Shown here: in pieces, positions 1-8,093 of the stretch
Layout of the letters: every line of letters begins with the position of its first letter
Position numbering within the stretch: the first letter of the stretch is position 1
Source: Microtetraspora glauca
Lineage (GTDB): Bacteria > Actinomycetota > Actinomycetes > Streptomycetales > Streptomycetaceae
Length of the DNA: 64,000 nucleotides
Assembly (NCBI GenBank): GCA_000721275.1
Contig: JOFO01000025.1
Coordinates: 1 to 64,000, forward strand
Direction of reading: 5' to 3'
The notes under the pieces: model-generated
Databases searched by the model: none
What the model saw: only the letters and a program-made list of their open reading frames with translations
Told to the model about the DNA's origin: nothing
Position numbers and translations under genes: made by a program

Positions 1-48
1 ATGGTACTGCAGGGGGGACCCTGTGGGAGAGTAGGACGCCGCCGAACA
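1..48 (+). rRNA. rrf: 5S ribosomal RNA, 3' end only
   Basis: The first bases match the conserved 3' end of actinobacterial 5S rRNA: the arm GGGGGGACCCTGTGGGAGAG followed by GTAGGACGCCGCCGAACA. Only this tail lies in the window; the rest of the rRNA operon is to the left. A strong hairpin terminator follows about 12 bases later, as expected at the end of an rrn operon. Confidence 0.93.
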
Positions 49-60
49 ATCATTGTGGGA

Positions 61-90
61 AAGCCCCGCACCTTCTGGTGCGGGGCTTTT
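61..90 (+). terminator. Rho-independent terminator of the rRNA operon
   Basis: A perfect 12-bp stem (AAGCCCCGCACC / GGTGCGGGGCTT) encloses a TTCT loop and is followed by a short T run. It lies directly downstream of the 5S rRNA end and is the clearest intrinsic terminator in the window. Confidence 0.92.
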
Positions 91-291
91 CTGCGTTTCG
101 GGGATCGAGACGGGCCCCAAGACGGTCCTCAAGACCAAGCCGGCCCCGAATGCCCATGAGTGGGGCCACCGGCTCTACTGTCGTGCCGTGTTCGACGAGC
201 CTGTCCCAACGGCTTGACGGGTGAGAAGCGTGAGGTGTCCGGATGTTCGGTGAGGTTGAGGGCCGTGGGGGTGTGCATGGGTGAGGGACTG

Positions 292-510
292 GTGACGATC
301 AAGCTCACGCGCGATGAGGCGCTGGTGCTGTCGCACTGGCTGGAGAAGCTTCAGATGACGGACCTTGGTCGTGTCGTCGACGATCCGGCGGTCTGGGCTC
401 CGATCCATCGGATCGCCGGCACGCTTGACGTGGCGCTTCCGGAGATCTTCGCGTCGGACTACCACCAGCGACTTGAGTCCGCTCGGCAAAGGCTTCAGCC
501 GGAGGATTGA
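292..510 (+). CDS. Small conserved hypothetical protein
   Basis: This short ORF encodes about 72 residues beginning VTIKLTRDEALVLSHWLEKL, which reads as a small acidic helical protein of unknown function. A GAGGG element 5-9 bases before the GTG at 292 supports that start; an in-frame ATG at 277 would add five residues. No domain is recognised. It lies between the rRNA terminator and a degraded minus-strand gene, and its end abuts that remnant. I know similar small Streptomyces proteins but no function for them. Confidence 0.6.
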   Translation: MTIKLTRDEALVLSHWLEKLQMTDLGRVVDDPAVWAPIHRIAGTLDVALPEIFASDYHQRLESARQRLQPED

Positions 511-1050
511 TCGAGCAGTCTGGATGCCTGCGCCCAGTACGCGGCTCGCAGGAGAGCTCGTAGGTGTTGGTCCGCTCGGGGTGGTCGAGTTCGGCGCGGC
601 GTAGTGCCTGCTTGAGGAAGTCCAGCTTGCGGCCCGGAGGTAGGGCGCGCGGCCGCGCTCGTACCAGATCAGTTTCGGGATTCCCCAGTCGTCGTCGACG
701 CGGCGGCCGTTCCGCATGTAGTCCAAGGTGTAGATGGTCTATGTGGAAGTCGCTGTCAGCCAGGTGCTTTCGGCCGGCGACCTGGGCGGGAGCGGCGCCG
801 TAGAGCAGCGTCAGTCGTTCGGCGTGGGAGAGTGGCCTGTACGGGGCCTGTTCGCGCCTGGATCTGCGATCCAGGCGAGGCCATCCGGCGGTCGCGGCCG
901 CATGCCTCGACCGGCTCCGCGTTGTCCAGGCCGCCGCTGCGGAGCCGTCTGCCCCAAGCCGGATCGGTCCTGCCCAGCGTGGCTGCCGTCACCTCGGGGC
1001 TGCCACCGCGTCGGCTGATCGCGGCCTCGGCGATCAGGTAGAGCGTTGTG
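505..1050 (-). pseudogene. Degraded gene with several frameshifts
   Basis: Minus-strand reading gives protein-like segments in successive frames: STTLYLIAEAAISRRGGSPE (about 1040-980), then SHAERLTLLYGAAPAQVAGR (about 830-770), then DYMRNGRRVDDDWGIPKLIW (about 725-665), then KLDFLKQALRRAELDHPERT (about 635-570), ending near 505. Each has Streptomyces-like codon use, but at least three frame changes separate them, so no intact protein is made. I do not recognise the family. Between this remnant and 1285 I see no convincing gene. Confidence 0.45.
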
Positions 1051-1284
1051 GATTGGTCGTGCCTCTTGCTTGCGCAGCTGCTGACAGGCACGTGTCGACG
1101 ATGCCGTTGGCGTCCGTCAGCCGATGTGCGCTCTCCGCGTCCCTGGGCAGCAGGGGCGGCTGGTGTGGTCGGCCGGGTTGTGGTGGAGGTCACATGTGGG
1201 GGCTGTCAGGGATGGGGTGGGTGTTTCGCTCAGTCCGTCGACAGCGTGTCCATCGACAGGCCGACAGGTCGGCAGGGAGTGGTG

Positions 1285-2507
1285 ATGAAGCATCGCATTC
1301 TCGTTCTCGGAGCCGGATATGCCGGTACCCACGTCGCCGGGGCGCTCGCTCGGCGGTTGTCCGTCCGGGACGTCGAGGTGACGTTGGTGAACGCCGAGCC
1401 GGACTTCGTTCAGCGGCTGCGACTGCATCAGGTGGCCGCGGGCAGAAGATCGACGCTCCGTCGCTCGCTGAGATCTTCGCCGGGACGGCGGTGCGGGTGC
1501 GGCTCGGGCGGGTCATCGGGGTGGATCCCGAGCGGCGGGTCGTGGCCGTGGCGGATGGCGACGGGGGTGGCGAACTCGGGTACGACACGCTCGTGTACGC
1601 GCTGGGCAGCCATGGTGCCGTGCACGGGGTTCCTGGAGTCGCCGAGTACGCCTTCGACGTCGGTGGGCGGCCGTCCGCGCTGCGGTTGTCCGAGCGGCTG
1701 GCGGCGCTCGAAGCGCGCGGTGGGGGTGGGAAGGTGGTGGTTGTCGGGGACGGGCTGACCGGCATCGAGACCGCCACCGAGATCGCCGAGTCACGGCCCC
1801 GTCTCGCGGTGACGCTGATCGCCCGCGGCGAGCTGGGTGCCCGGCTCTCCGCCGGGGCGCGCGGTCACCTCCGCCGGGCGTGCGACCGGCTGCGTATCGG
1901 CGTGGTCGAGCACACCGAGGTCACGGCCGTCGAGGCGGACCAGGTGCGATGCGCCGACGGCACCGTTCTCGCGGCGGACGCGGTCGTGTGGACGGCCGGG
2001 TTCGCCGTCAGTCCTCTTGCCGCCGCCTCCGGGCTGGAGGTCACCGAGCACGGGCGGATCGTCGTCGACCGCACCATGCGGTCCCTCTCCCACCCGGACG
2101 TGTACGCCGTCGGCGACAGCGTGTATGCCATCGGCGACAACGGCCTGCCGCTGCCGATGTCCTGCGCCTCCGCCGGGGCGACCGGCATGCAGGCCGTACA
2201 GGCGATCGTGGGGCGGCTGACCGGAGGCGAGGTCGCCCGTGCCAAGCTCGTGTACGTCGCCAACCACATCAGCCTCGGCCGGCGGGACGGGATCATCCAG
2301 ATGGTCGACCGGCAGGGGCGGGCCAAGCCCGCCTGTCTGGGCGGGCGGAAGGCCGCGCTGATCAAGGCCGCCATCGTCCGGATGTCGCTGTGGGCCAGCG
2401 TGCACCCGACGTTCGGCCTGCCCCGGCGCCGGCACCGAGTGTCGGCCACGCCGGACGCGTACGTCGGGGAGCCTACGGTGTCCGTGGAGCGGAAGGCCGC
2501 CGCGTGA
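1285..2507 (+). pseudogene. FAD/NAD(P)-dependent oxidoreductase with one-base frameshift
   Basis: Two overlapping frames join into one oxidoreductase of about 407 residues, similar in layout to NDH-2-type enzymes. The first frame starts at ATG 1285 with an FAD-binding Rossmann motif (VLGAGYAGTHVAGAL). After HQVAAG the reading must change frame: adding one C between 1443 and 1444 gives HQVAAGQKIDAPSLAEIF and continues to the stop. The second frame holds the NAD-binding GDGLTGIETATEIAE segment and the FAD-closing motif HPDVYAVGDS. The sigma factor gene starts ten bases after the stop, as is common where ECF41-like factors neighbour an oxidoreductase. It is either a recent pseudogene or a sequencing indel; the rest is well conserved, which favours very recent damage or error. 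Confidence 0.8.
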
Positions 2508-2516
2508 GCGGCCGGG

Positions 2517-3551
2517 ATGTCTAGGGTGATCCGTGTGGACCGCATCGCCGCTGATCGTTTCGACACCGGCCGGTTCGAGGCCAGCCGGGGCCGGCTGGCC
2601 GCCCTGGCCTACCGGCTGCTCGGCTCCGCGACCGACGCCGAGGACGCCGTGCAGGACGCGTTCCTGCACTGGCAGGCCGCCGACCGGCAGCGGATCCAGG
2701 TGCCGGAGGCATGGCTGACGAAGGTCGTCACCAACCTGTGCCTGGACCGGCTCCGTTCGGCGCACCACCGGCGCGAGCGCACCACCGGCGCCTGGATGCC
2801 GGAACCGCTCCTCGACGGCGACCCGCTGCTCGGGCCCGCCGACACCTTCGTCCAGCGCGAGTCCGTCTCCCTGGCGGTGCTCACGCTCATGGAACGGCTC
2901 TCGCCCTTCGAACGCGCCGTCTACGTGCTGCGCGAAGCCTTCGCGTACAGCCACGCCGAGATCGCCGGGATCCTCGACGTCACCGAGTCCGCCAGCCAGC
3001 AGCACCTCCACCGGGCCAGGCGGCGGGTCTCCGACGAGCGCCGCCGCGGCGCCGGCGGGATCGACCCGGCGGCGGCGCGGAAGGTCGTCGAGGAGTTCCT
3101 GGCCGCCGCCTCCTCGGGACGTACCGACCGGCTGGTCGCGCTGCTCACCGACGACGCGGTCGCGCTCTCCGACGGCGCGGGTCTGGCCACGAAGCTGCTG
3201 CGGTTCGACACCCCCGAGCGGATCGCCACCCTCGCCCGGGCCGGCCTCACGCCGTCGGCGGCCAAGCGGCGGCTGGCCGGCGGCACCCCCACGCTCCACT
3301 ACGCCGTGATCAACGGCGGGCCGGGCTTCCTGTTCGTCGTCGGTGAGAGCGCCGGCGGCGGGGGCGGTCATCGGGACGGCGAGGGGCGCGGCGAGGGGAG
3401 CGGCGAGCAGGTCGTCGGGTCGGTGACGTTCGATCTGGTTCACGGGAAGATCGCGACCGTGCGGGGGATCGCGGCGCGCCCCCGTCTCGTACGGCTCACC
3501 GAAGAATGGCGGCGGCGGGCACCCGAGGCTTCGGTGCTCGCCCGGTGGTGA
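2517..3551 (+). CDS. ECF RNA polymerase sigma factor, SigJ/ECF41-like, with SnoaL-type C-terminus
   Basis: This 344-residue extracytoplasmic-function sigma factor would direct RNA polymerase to a specific promoter set. Region 2 lies at about residues 17-85 (YRLLGSATDAEDAVQDAF, then WLTKVVTNLCLDRLRSAHHR) and region 4 at about 115-170 (FAYSHAEIAGILDVTESASQ). Residues from about 183 form a SnoaL-like domain, which in ECF41 factors regulates activity in place of a separate anti-sigma factor. The hallmark DGGGK is changed to SDGAG and the terminal NPDKL is absent (ARPRLVRL instead). A Gly-rich insert (SAGGGGGHRDGEGRGEGSGE) interrupts the domain near residues 279-298. It is probably co-transcribed with the oxidoreductase upstream. 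Confidence 0.85.
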   Translation: MSRVIRVDRIAADRFDTGRFEASRGRLAALAYRLLGSATDAEDAVQDAFLHWQAADRQRIQVPEAWLTKVVTNLCLDRLRSAHHRRERTTGAWMPEPLLDGDPLLGPADTFVQRESVSLAVLTLMERLSPFERAVYVLREAFAYSHAEIAGILDVTESASQQHLHRARRRVSDERRRGAGGIDPAAARKVVEEFLAAASSGRTDRLVALLTDDAVALSDGAGLATKLLRFDTPERIATLARAGLTPSAAKRRLAGGTPTLHYAVINGGPGFLFVVGESAGGGGGHRDGEGRGEGSGEQVVGSVTFDLVHGKIATVRGIAARPRLVRLTEEWRRRAPEASVLARW

Positions 3552-3575
3552 CGTCTTGGGCTGGGGGGCGAAGCG

Positions 3576-4214
3576 TTACACGGGCTGCAGTTCGCGGGCC
3601 GCGTGCTGGGAGAGTGCTACGCGGACGAGGGCGGCGGCGAGTCGTGCGTGGTCCTCTGGTGGTACGAGACGGCCGAGGCCGCGTGGCGTGTGGGGAAGGC
3701 CCAGGTCCGCCGCCGTCGCGCAGGCCCGGGCGTCGAAGTACGGGCGCAGCCACGGCCAGACGGCCTGCGCCTCCCGGCAGAAGATGTCGGCGCCGACCGG
3801 GCCGATCCGCGGGACCTCCTGGACCAGTTCCCGCAGGGCGCGCGCGTCGCCGTGGGCTTCCTCGCCCATGCGCCGGAGGTCTCCGTGCCAGCGGGCGAGG
3901 ATCAGGTCCGCGCCCTCGCCGAGGGCGGTGGCGGTGCTCTCGTCGTACCGCACGTAGTGGGCGCGGCCCAAGGCGTCCACCCGGTCCTGCCAGCGGGAGT
4001 CCGCCATCGCGCGTGGGGTGCGGAGGCCGGCCCGGGAGAGTTCGCGGGAGGCGGCGACGGCCGTGTCGGCGCTGATCCGGATCGAGCAGAGGACCGTGAG
4101 CACCAGGAGCCGGTACAGCGGGGAGGGCTTGTCGCGGAGGGTGATGCCGGCCTGCTGGGCGTAGGTGTGGCCGTACTCGGAGAGCAGTCTCGACGTGGTG
4201 GTGGTTGTGGTCAT
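3576..4214 (-). CDS. HhH-GPD endonuclease III-like DNA repair protein
   Basis: The 212-residue product resembles the helix-hairpin-helix base-excision repair fold. The HhH element is VPRIGPVGADIF (about residues 139-150) and FDARA stands where endonuclease III enzymes have the VDTHV aspartate. The catalytic Lys of bifunctional enzymes (GRKTA) is replaced by GPVGA, and no C-terminal iron-sulfur cysteines are seen, so any activity would be that of a monofunctional glycosylase or only DNA binding. The ATG at 4214 follows a purine-rich RBS and opens with a run of Thr. It is divergent from the split LigD operon, which fits a DNA-repair neighbourhood. Confidence 0.72.
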   Translation of the reverse strand: MTTTTTTSRLLSEYGHTYAQQAGITLRDKPSPLYRLLVLTVLCSIRISADTAVAASRELSRAGLRTPRAMADSRWQDRVDALGRAHYVRYDESTATALGEGADLILARWHGDLRRMGEEAHGDARALRELVQEVPRIGPVGADIFCREAQAVWPWLRPYFDARACATAADLGLPHTPRGLGRLVPPEDHARLAAALVRVALSQHAARELQPV

Positions 4215-4379
4215 GTGGGCGTGCCCCTTCCCGCCCCTTTGTGCGCTGTGGGTCTCTCTCCGGGCGGGTGCCCGGCTCGGGTGGCGCTCACACGGGTGTC
4301 CTCGGCGGATCGGTGGGTAGGCGCGGGGCGGACGGTGACGGGGATCGCGTGTGTAGGGGACGGGAGGAGGGGTGGCGGA

Positions 4380-4742
4380 ATGGGCAGGGGCGGAGCGGAG
4401 CGGGTGCTGGGCGCGTATGACCCCGCCAGGACGCACTTCGACTTTCGGCTGGAGGCGGACGGTGTCCTCGGGTCGTGGTCCGTGCCCAAGAGGCCTTCCG
4501 GTGATCGGCACGACAGACGGCTGGCCATGCCCACCGAGGACCATCCTCTGATCGTCTGGGGCGAGGGGCGGTACGAGAACCGCAGCGCCGACGAGGGCGG
4601 CCGCGCGGTCCCCTTTGCCGAGGCGCTGGACGCCGGTCATGACTCATTCTGGCTCGTGGGGCGCAGGCTGGGCGGGGACCGGGCGCTCACGCGCTTCCGT
4701 GAAGGGGCCAGGGGTTGGGAGCGGGAGGCGGAGGTCGCGTGA
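4380..4742 (+). CDS. LigD-type 3'-phosphoesterase domain protein (stand-alone)
   Basis: This 120-residue protein matches the phosphoesterase module of bacterial LigD, which trims 3' ends during non-homologous end joining. The signature THFDFRLEADGVLGSWSVPK (residues 18-37) and the later TEDHP (52-56) carry the metal-binding His, Asp, Arg and Glu residues expected. A strong RBS (GGGAGGAGGGG) precedes the ATG at 4380. The stop overlaps the GTG start of the ligase gene (GTGA), so the two are translationally coupled. In Mycobacterium this module is fused to ligase and polymerase; here it is separate. The module lacks the extended N-terminus of full PE domains. Confidence 0.85.
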   Translation: MGRGGAERVLGAYDPARTHFDFRLEADGVLGSWSVPKRPSGDRHDRRLAMPTEDHPLIVWGEGRYENRSADEGGRAVPFAEALDAGHDSFWLVGRRLGGDRALTRFREGARGWEREAEVA

Positions 4743-5749
4743 GTCTGCTGGAGCGGCTTTCGGAGGCCGATCGCGCGCGGCTGCGCGTCGCGGAGGACGG
4801 GGTGCGCGAGCGGCAGCCGATGCTCGCCGTGCTCAGTGATCGGCGTACCTTCGACCACGCCATGCTGTTCGAGCGCAAGCTGGACGGCGTGCGCGTCGTC
4901 GCCACGCGACGCGACGGCGGGCGGCCACGGCTGCTCTCCCGCACCGGCAGGTCGCTCGACCGCACGTACCCGGAGGTCGTCGACGCCCTCGCCGTGCAGG
5001 AGTGCCCCGACTTCTGCGTGGACGGCGAGATCACCGCCGTCAGGGGCGGGCGCAGCGACTTCGGCCTGCTGCAGCAGCGCATGCAGCTCACGCGGGCGGA
5101 GGACGTGCGGGCCAGCCGGGTCGCCGTCCGCTACTACCTGTTCGACCTCGTACGGCTGGACGGCCGGAGCACCGCCGCCCTCCCGGCCCGTACCCGCAAG
5201 TCCCTGCTCCGCGACGCGTTCGCCTACCGCCTCCCGCTGCGCTTCACCCCGCACCGCGTCGGCCGCGACGGCCGGGACCTGCTGGCCGACGCGTGCGGAC
5301 GCGGCTGGGAGGGGCTGATCGCGAAGCGGGCCGACGGGCCGTATCTGCACCGGCGTTCCACGGACTGGCTCAAGCTCAAGTGCGCCGCCGGCCAGGAGAT
5401 GGTCGTCGGCGGCTTCACCGAACCGGCCGGTGAGCGGGTCGGGTTCGGCGCGCTGCTCGTCGGCCACTACGAGGGCGGGCGGCTGCGGTACGCGGGCAAG
5501 GTCGGCACCGGTTACGGCACCGACACCCTGCGGCGGCTGCGCGCCCGCCTGGACCGGCTGGAGCAGGACCACTCGCCGTTCGCCGACGACGTCCGGGAAC
5601 GCGCCGTGCACTGGGTGCGCCCCGAGCTCGTCGTCCACATCGACTTCACCGAGTGGACCGGCGCCGGGCGGCTCCGCCACCCCCGCTACAAGGGGCTGCG
5701 CGACGACAAGCGGCCCACCGACGTCATCCGCGAGCGAGGCATCCCATGA
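4739..5749 (+). CDS. ligD: ATP-dependent DNA ligase, LigD ligase module
   Basis: This 336-residue ATP-dependent ligase seals DNA ends in the NHEJ pathway. Motif I is ERKLDGVR, with Lys47 as the adenylated nucleophile. Later landmarks are the DGEITA segment (motif III region), EGLIAKRADG (motif IV) and DWLKLKC (motif V), followed by an OB-fold region ending RHPRYKGLRDDK. It overlaps the phosphoesterase gene by GTGA and the polymerase gene by ATGA, so all three are one operon. Length equals the ligase module alone. No Ku gene lies in the window. Confidence 0.92.
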   Translation: MSLLERLSEADRARLRVAEDGVRERQPMLAVLSDRRTFDHAMLFERKLDGVRVVATRRDGGRPRLLSRTGRSLDRTYPEVVDALAVQECPDFCVDGEITAVRGGRSDFGLLQQRMQLTRAEDVRASRVAVRYYLFDLVRLDGRSTAALPARTRKSLLRDAFAYRLPLRFTPHRVGRDGRDLLADACGRGWEGLIAKRADGPYLHRRSTDWLKLKCAAGQEMVVGGFTEPAGERVGFGALLVGHYEGGRLRYAGKVGTGYGTDTLRRLRARLDRLEQDHSPFADDVRERAVHWVRPELVVHIDFTEWTGAGRLRHPRYKGLRDDKRPTDVIRERGIP

Positions 5750-6690
5750 GCCCCACCGGCACCAGGAGCGGCACCGCCGACTTCCGGGCGAGCGGCCGGA
5801 CCGTCGCGATCAAGCGCGCGGGGAAGGAACTCTTCCCCGACGACGGCATCACCAAGGCGGACCTCGCCGACTACTACCGGCAGGTGGGTCCGCGCATCCT
5901 GCCGCACCTGCGCGGACGCCCGCTGATGCTGGAGCGCTACCCCGACGGCATCGGCGGCGGGCGTTTCATGCAGAAGGACACGCCCGATCATTTCCCGGAC
6001 TGGTTCCATCGAGTGGAACTGCCCAAGGAGGGCGGCACCGTCACGTACCCGGTCTGCGACGACCTGGCGTCGCTGCTGTATCTGGTCGACCAGGCGTGCG
6101 TCACGCCGCACCGCTGGCTGTCCAAGGCGGACCGGCCCGACCACCCCGACCGGCTGGTCTTCGACCTCGATCCCGCGGGTGACGACTTCGCACTCGTCAG
6201 GCGGACCGCCGGGCTGCTGCGCGGTCTGCTGGACGAACTCGGGCTGCCGGCGGCGCTGATGACCACGGGTTCGCGCGGGCTGCACGTCGTCGTCCCGCTG
6301 GACCGGCGTGCCGGGTTCGACGAGGTACGGGCGTTCGCCCGCGACGTGGCCGACGTGCTCGCGGCCCGGCACCCGGACCAGCTCACCACCGCGGCGCGCA
6401 AACAGGCCCGGAAGGGCCGGCTCTACCTCGACGTCCAGCGCAACGGCTACGGCCAGACCGCCGTCACCCCGTACGCCGTCCGCGCCCGCCCCGGCGCCCC
6501 CGTCGCCACCCCGCTGAGCTGGGCCGAACTCGACGATCCTGATCTGACGCCGCGGCGCTGGACGCTGACCACCCTCGGCGAACGCCTGGAGGGCGACGAT
6601 CCCTGGAAGGGGGAGCTGACGCGCGGACGCTCGCTGAAAGCCGCCGGCGGGCGGCTGGAGACGCTGATGGCGTCGTGGCGGAGACGCTGA
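5746..6690 (+). CDS. ligD: LigD-type primase-polymerase domain protein
   Basis: This 314-residue archaeo-eukaryotic primase-type polymerase (LigD POL module) adds nucleotides at DNA breaks. Active-site acidic residues are in LVFDLDPAGDDF (Asp140, Asp142), with TTGSRGLHVVVPL further on, and GKELFPDDGITKADLADYY is the usual N-terminal family sequence. It starts within ATGA of the ligase stop and is the last gene of the split-LigD operon. Its final residues (ETLMASWRRR) are encoded inside the first units of a 23-bp tandem repeat, so the C-terminus has been shaped by repeat expansion. Confidence 0.9.
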   Translation: MSPTGTRSGTADFRASGRTVAIKRAGKELFPDDGITKADLADYYRQVGPRILPHLRGRPLMLERYPDGIGGGRFMQKDTPDHFPDWFHRVELPKEGGTVTYPVCDDLASLLYLVDQACVTPHRWLSKADRPDHPDRLVFDLDPAGDDFALVRRTAGLLRGLLDELGLPAALMTTGSRGLHVVVPLDRRAGFDEVRAFARDVADVLAARHPDQLTTAARKQARKGRLYLDVQRNGYGQTAVTPYAVRARPGAPVATPLSWAELDDPDLTPRRWTLTTLGERLEGDDPWKGELTRGRSLKAAGGRLETLMASWRRR

Positions 6691-6815
6691 CGATGGCGTG
6701 ACGGAGACGCTGACGATGGCGTGGCGGAGACGCTGACGATGGCGTGACGGAGGCGCTGATGATGGCCTGACGGAGAAGCTGACGCCGTCGTGACCGAGAA
6801 GCTGACGACGTGACG
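6658..6815 (+). repeat. 23-bp tandem repeat, about seven units
   Basis: Units of 23 bases with consensus GAGACGCTGACGATGGCGTG+ACG start at 6658, 6681, 6704, 6727, 6750, 6773 and 6796. The middle copies are nearly identical and the last two diverge. The array begins within the polymerase gene and crosses its stop codon (6688-6690). Because 23 is not a multiple of three, unit gain or loss would change the C-terminus. Confidence 0.9.
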
Positions 6816-6828
6816 GGAGTGTGACGTC

Positions 6829-7035
6829 ATGGAACGTGATCCGGGGAACGGTTCCGGCACCGGGCCGCCGACCCGCCCGGTCCCGCCGCGGCCGGATGAC
6901 CCGCCCGGCCCCGGCGACCCGACCGACCCGTCGGAGCCCCGGCCGGCGCCTCCGACCCATCCAGTCCCTCCTCGGCCGCCGGGCCCGCCCGGTCCGCCTG
7001 GTCCGGGGCCGGTCGGGCGTGGCCGGTTTCAGTAG
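6829..7035 (+). CDS. Possible small proline-rich protein
   Basis: An ATG preceded by GGGAG opens a 68-residue reading frame made almost entirely of Pro, Gly, Arg and Asp (for example PPRPDDPPGPGDPTD). It could be a low-complexity peptide, but such frames arise easily in GC-rich intergenic DNA. No homologue is recognised. A protein-like fragment on the other strand overlaps its end, which weakens the case. Confidence 0.25.
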   Translation: MERDPGNGSGTGPPTRPVPPRPDDPPGPGDPTDPSEPRPAPPTHPVPPRPPGPPGPPGPGPVGRGRFQ

Positions 7036-7190
7036 CCGACCAGCGTTTCGAAGCCGAGGGAGCCGCAGTACGCCGCGACGCGGTCTTCGGCGTCCTGGGC
7101 GCCGTGCTTGACCGCCAGCGACGTCTCCTCGCCCAGCGGGCGGCCTCCCGGGACGGGCTCGGCCCGCAGGGGAGCTCTGCTGCACGTGGT
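7029..7190 (-). pseudogene. C-terminal gene fragment, family unknown
   Basis: Minus-strand translation ending at 7029 reads SLAVKHGAQDAEDRVAAYC then GSLGFETLVGY and stop, which looks like a genuine protein C-terminus. The frame meets a stop near 7200 and has no usable ATG or GTG start, so only the end of a gene is left. The parent family is not recognised. Confidence 0.3.
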
Positions 7191-7355
7191 GGCAGGCTAC
7201 TTGCGCCCGGTGCGGTGGGTTCGGTGTGGGCCGGGTGCGGGTTCGGGGCCGGGGGAAACGCGTCAACCTGGTGGGGCGCCGTACCCTTCGCGCGGTCGTC
7301 TCGTTGACCCCACGGTGCCCTGGCGGTGCCGGGGGCGGACGAGAGGAGCACAGAG

Positions 7356-8012
7356 GTGGGCACGATCGACGCGAACGAGGAGACGCGGCGGCAAGTGGCG
7401 GAGATCCGGGCGCAGTTCGCCGAGGAGGCGGGCGGCGCGACGGTGTCCGTTCTGAGGCGGGACGGGGTCTATCGGCACGCGCGGTACGAGCTTCCCAGGG
7501 CTTCCTGGAGGGAGTGCGAGCTCGTGACCTGGCCGCACGTGCTGGTCCTGCGGGGCGAGTGGGGCGTGTGGGCCTTCAGCGGTACCGAGGACATGTTCGA
7601 TCGCTTCCCGGGACCCGCCGTGGCGGAGGACGGCGTCGACCCGGCGGACGCGGCGGCGATGCTGGACGCCAACGTCGCAGAGGCGGTGGTGGGTTACGGC
7701 GAGGAGCGCGTGTCCGCGTACGTGCGGGAGGCCGTCGCCGGAGCCGCGGCGCGGTACGAGGGGCTGGCCGAGGACGCCGAGGCGTTCTTCTTCGGGGGGC
7801 GAGACGGTGTGGACCTCGGGACGGAGAAGGGGCTGCGCGAGGCCGTCGGACGCTTCGAGGAGCGGTACGCGGAGCAGTACCGGGGCTTCCGGTTCGCCGT
7901 GGACGGCTGGGACCTGCGCCGGTACGACCCCCGGTTCCTGCTGGCGTGCGCGGTGCTGCCGTGGGCGGTGGCGGAGTACGACGCCGGGGCTGCCGTGCCG
8001 CCCGTCGTGTAG
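7356..8012 (+). CDS. Conserved hypothetical protein resembling a phage-associated family
   Basis: The 218-residue product has no signal peptide or membrane segment. Its central part (YRHARYELPRASWRECELVT then WPHVLVLRGEWGVWAFSGT) resembles, from memory, small phage and prophage proteins with a YRHLRF...EIVTWPGYLAI...YVF...DMF pattern; the function of that family is unknown. The GTG at 7356 is preceded by GAGAGGAG. The protein is rich in Ala and Glu, with long helical stretches at residues 95-170. No phage genes lie nearby, so it may be a domesticated gene. A database profile search would settle the relation. Confidence 0.7.
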   Translation: MGTIDANEETRRQVAEIRAQFAEEAGGATVSVLRRDGVYRHARYELPRASWRECELVTWPHVLVLRGEWGVWAFSGTEDMFDRFPGPAVAEDGVDPADAAAMLDANVAEAVVGYGEERVSAYVREAVAGAAARYEGLAEDAEAFFFGGRDGVDLGTEKGLREAVGRFEERYAEQYRGFRFAVDGWDLRRYDPRFLLACAVLPWAVAEYDAGAAVPPVV

Positions 8013-8093
8013 CGGTTGCGCGTCCGCGGCGTCGGGGCGGCGCACAGGTGGCCGGCTTCTATGTGCTATCCGGATTGTCAATAGAATGTCCTG

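Noticed and set aside
6658..6815. CRISPR array
   Set aside because: The 23-base units are directly adjacent with no spacers and begin inside a coding sequence, so this is a tandem repeat.
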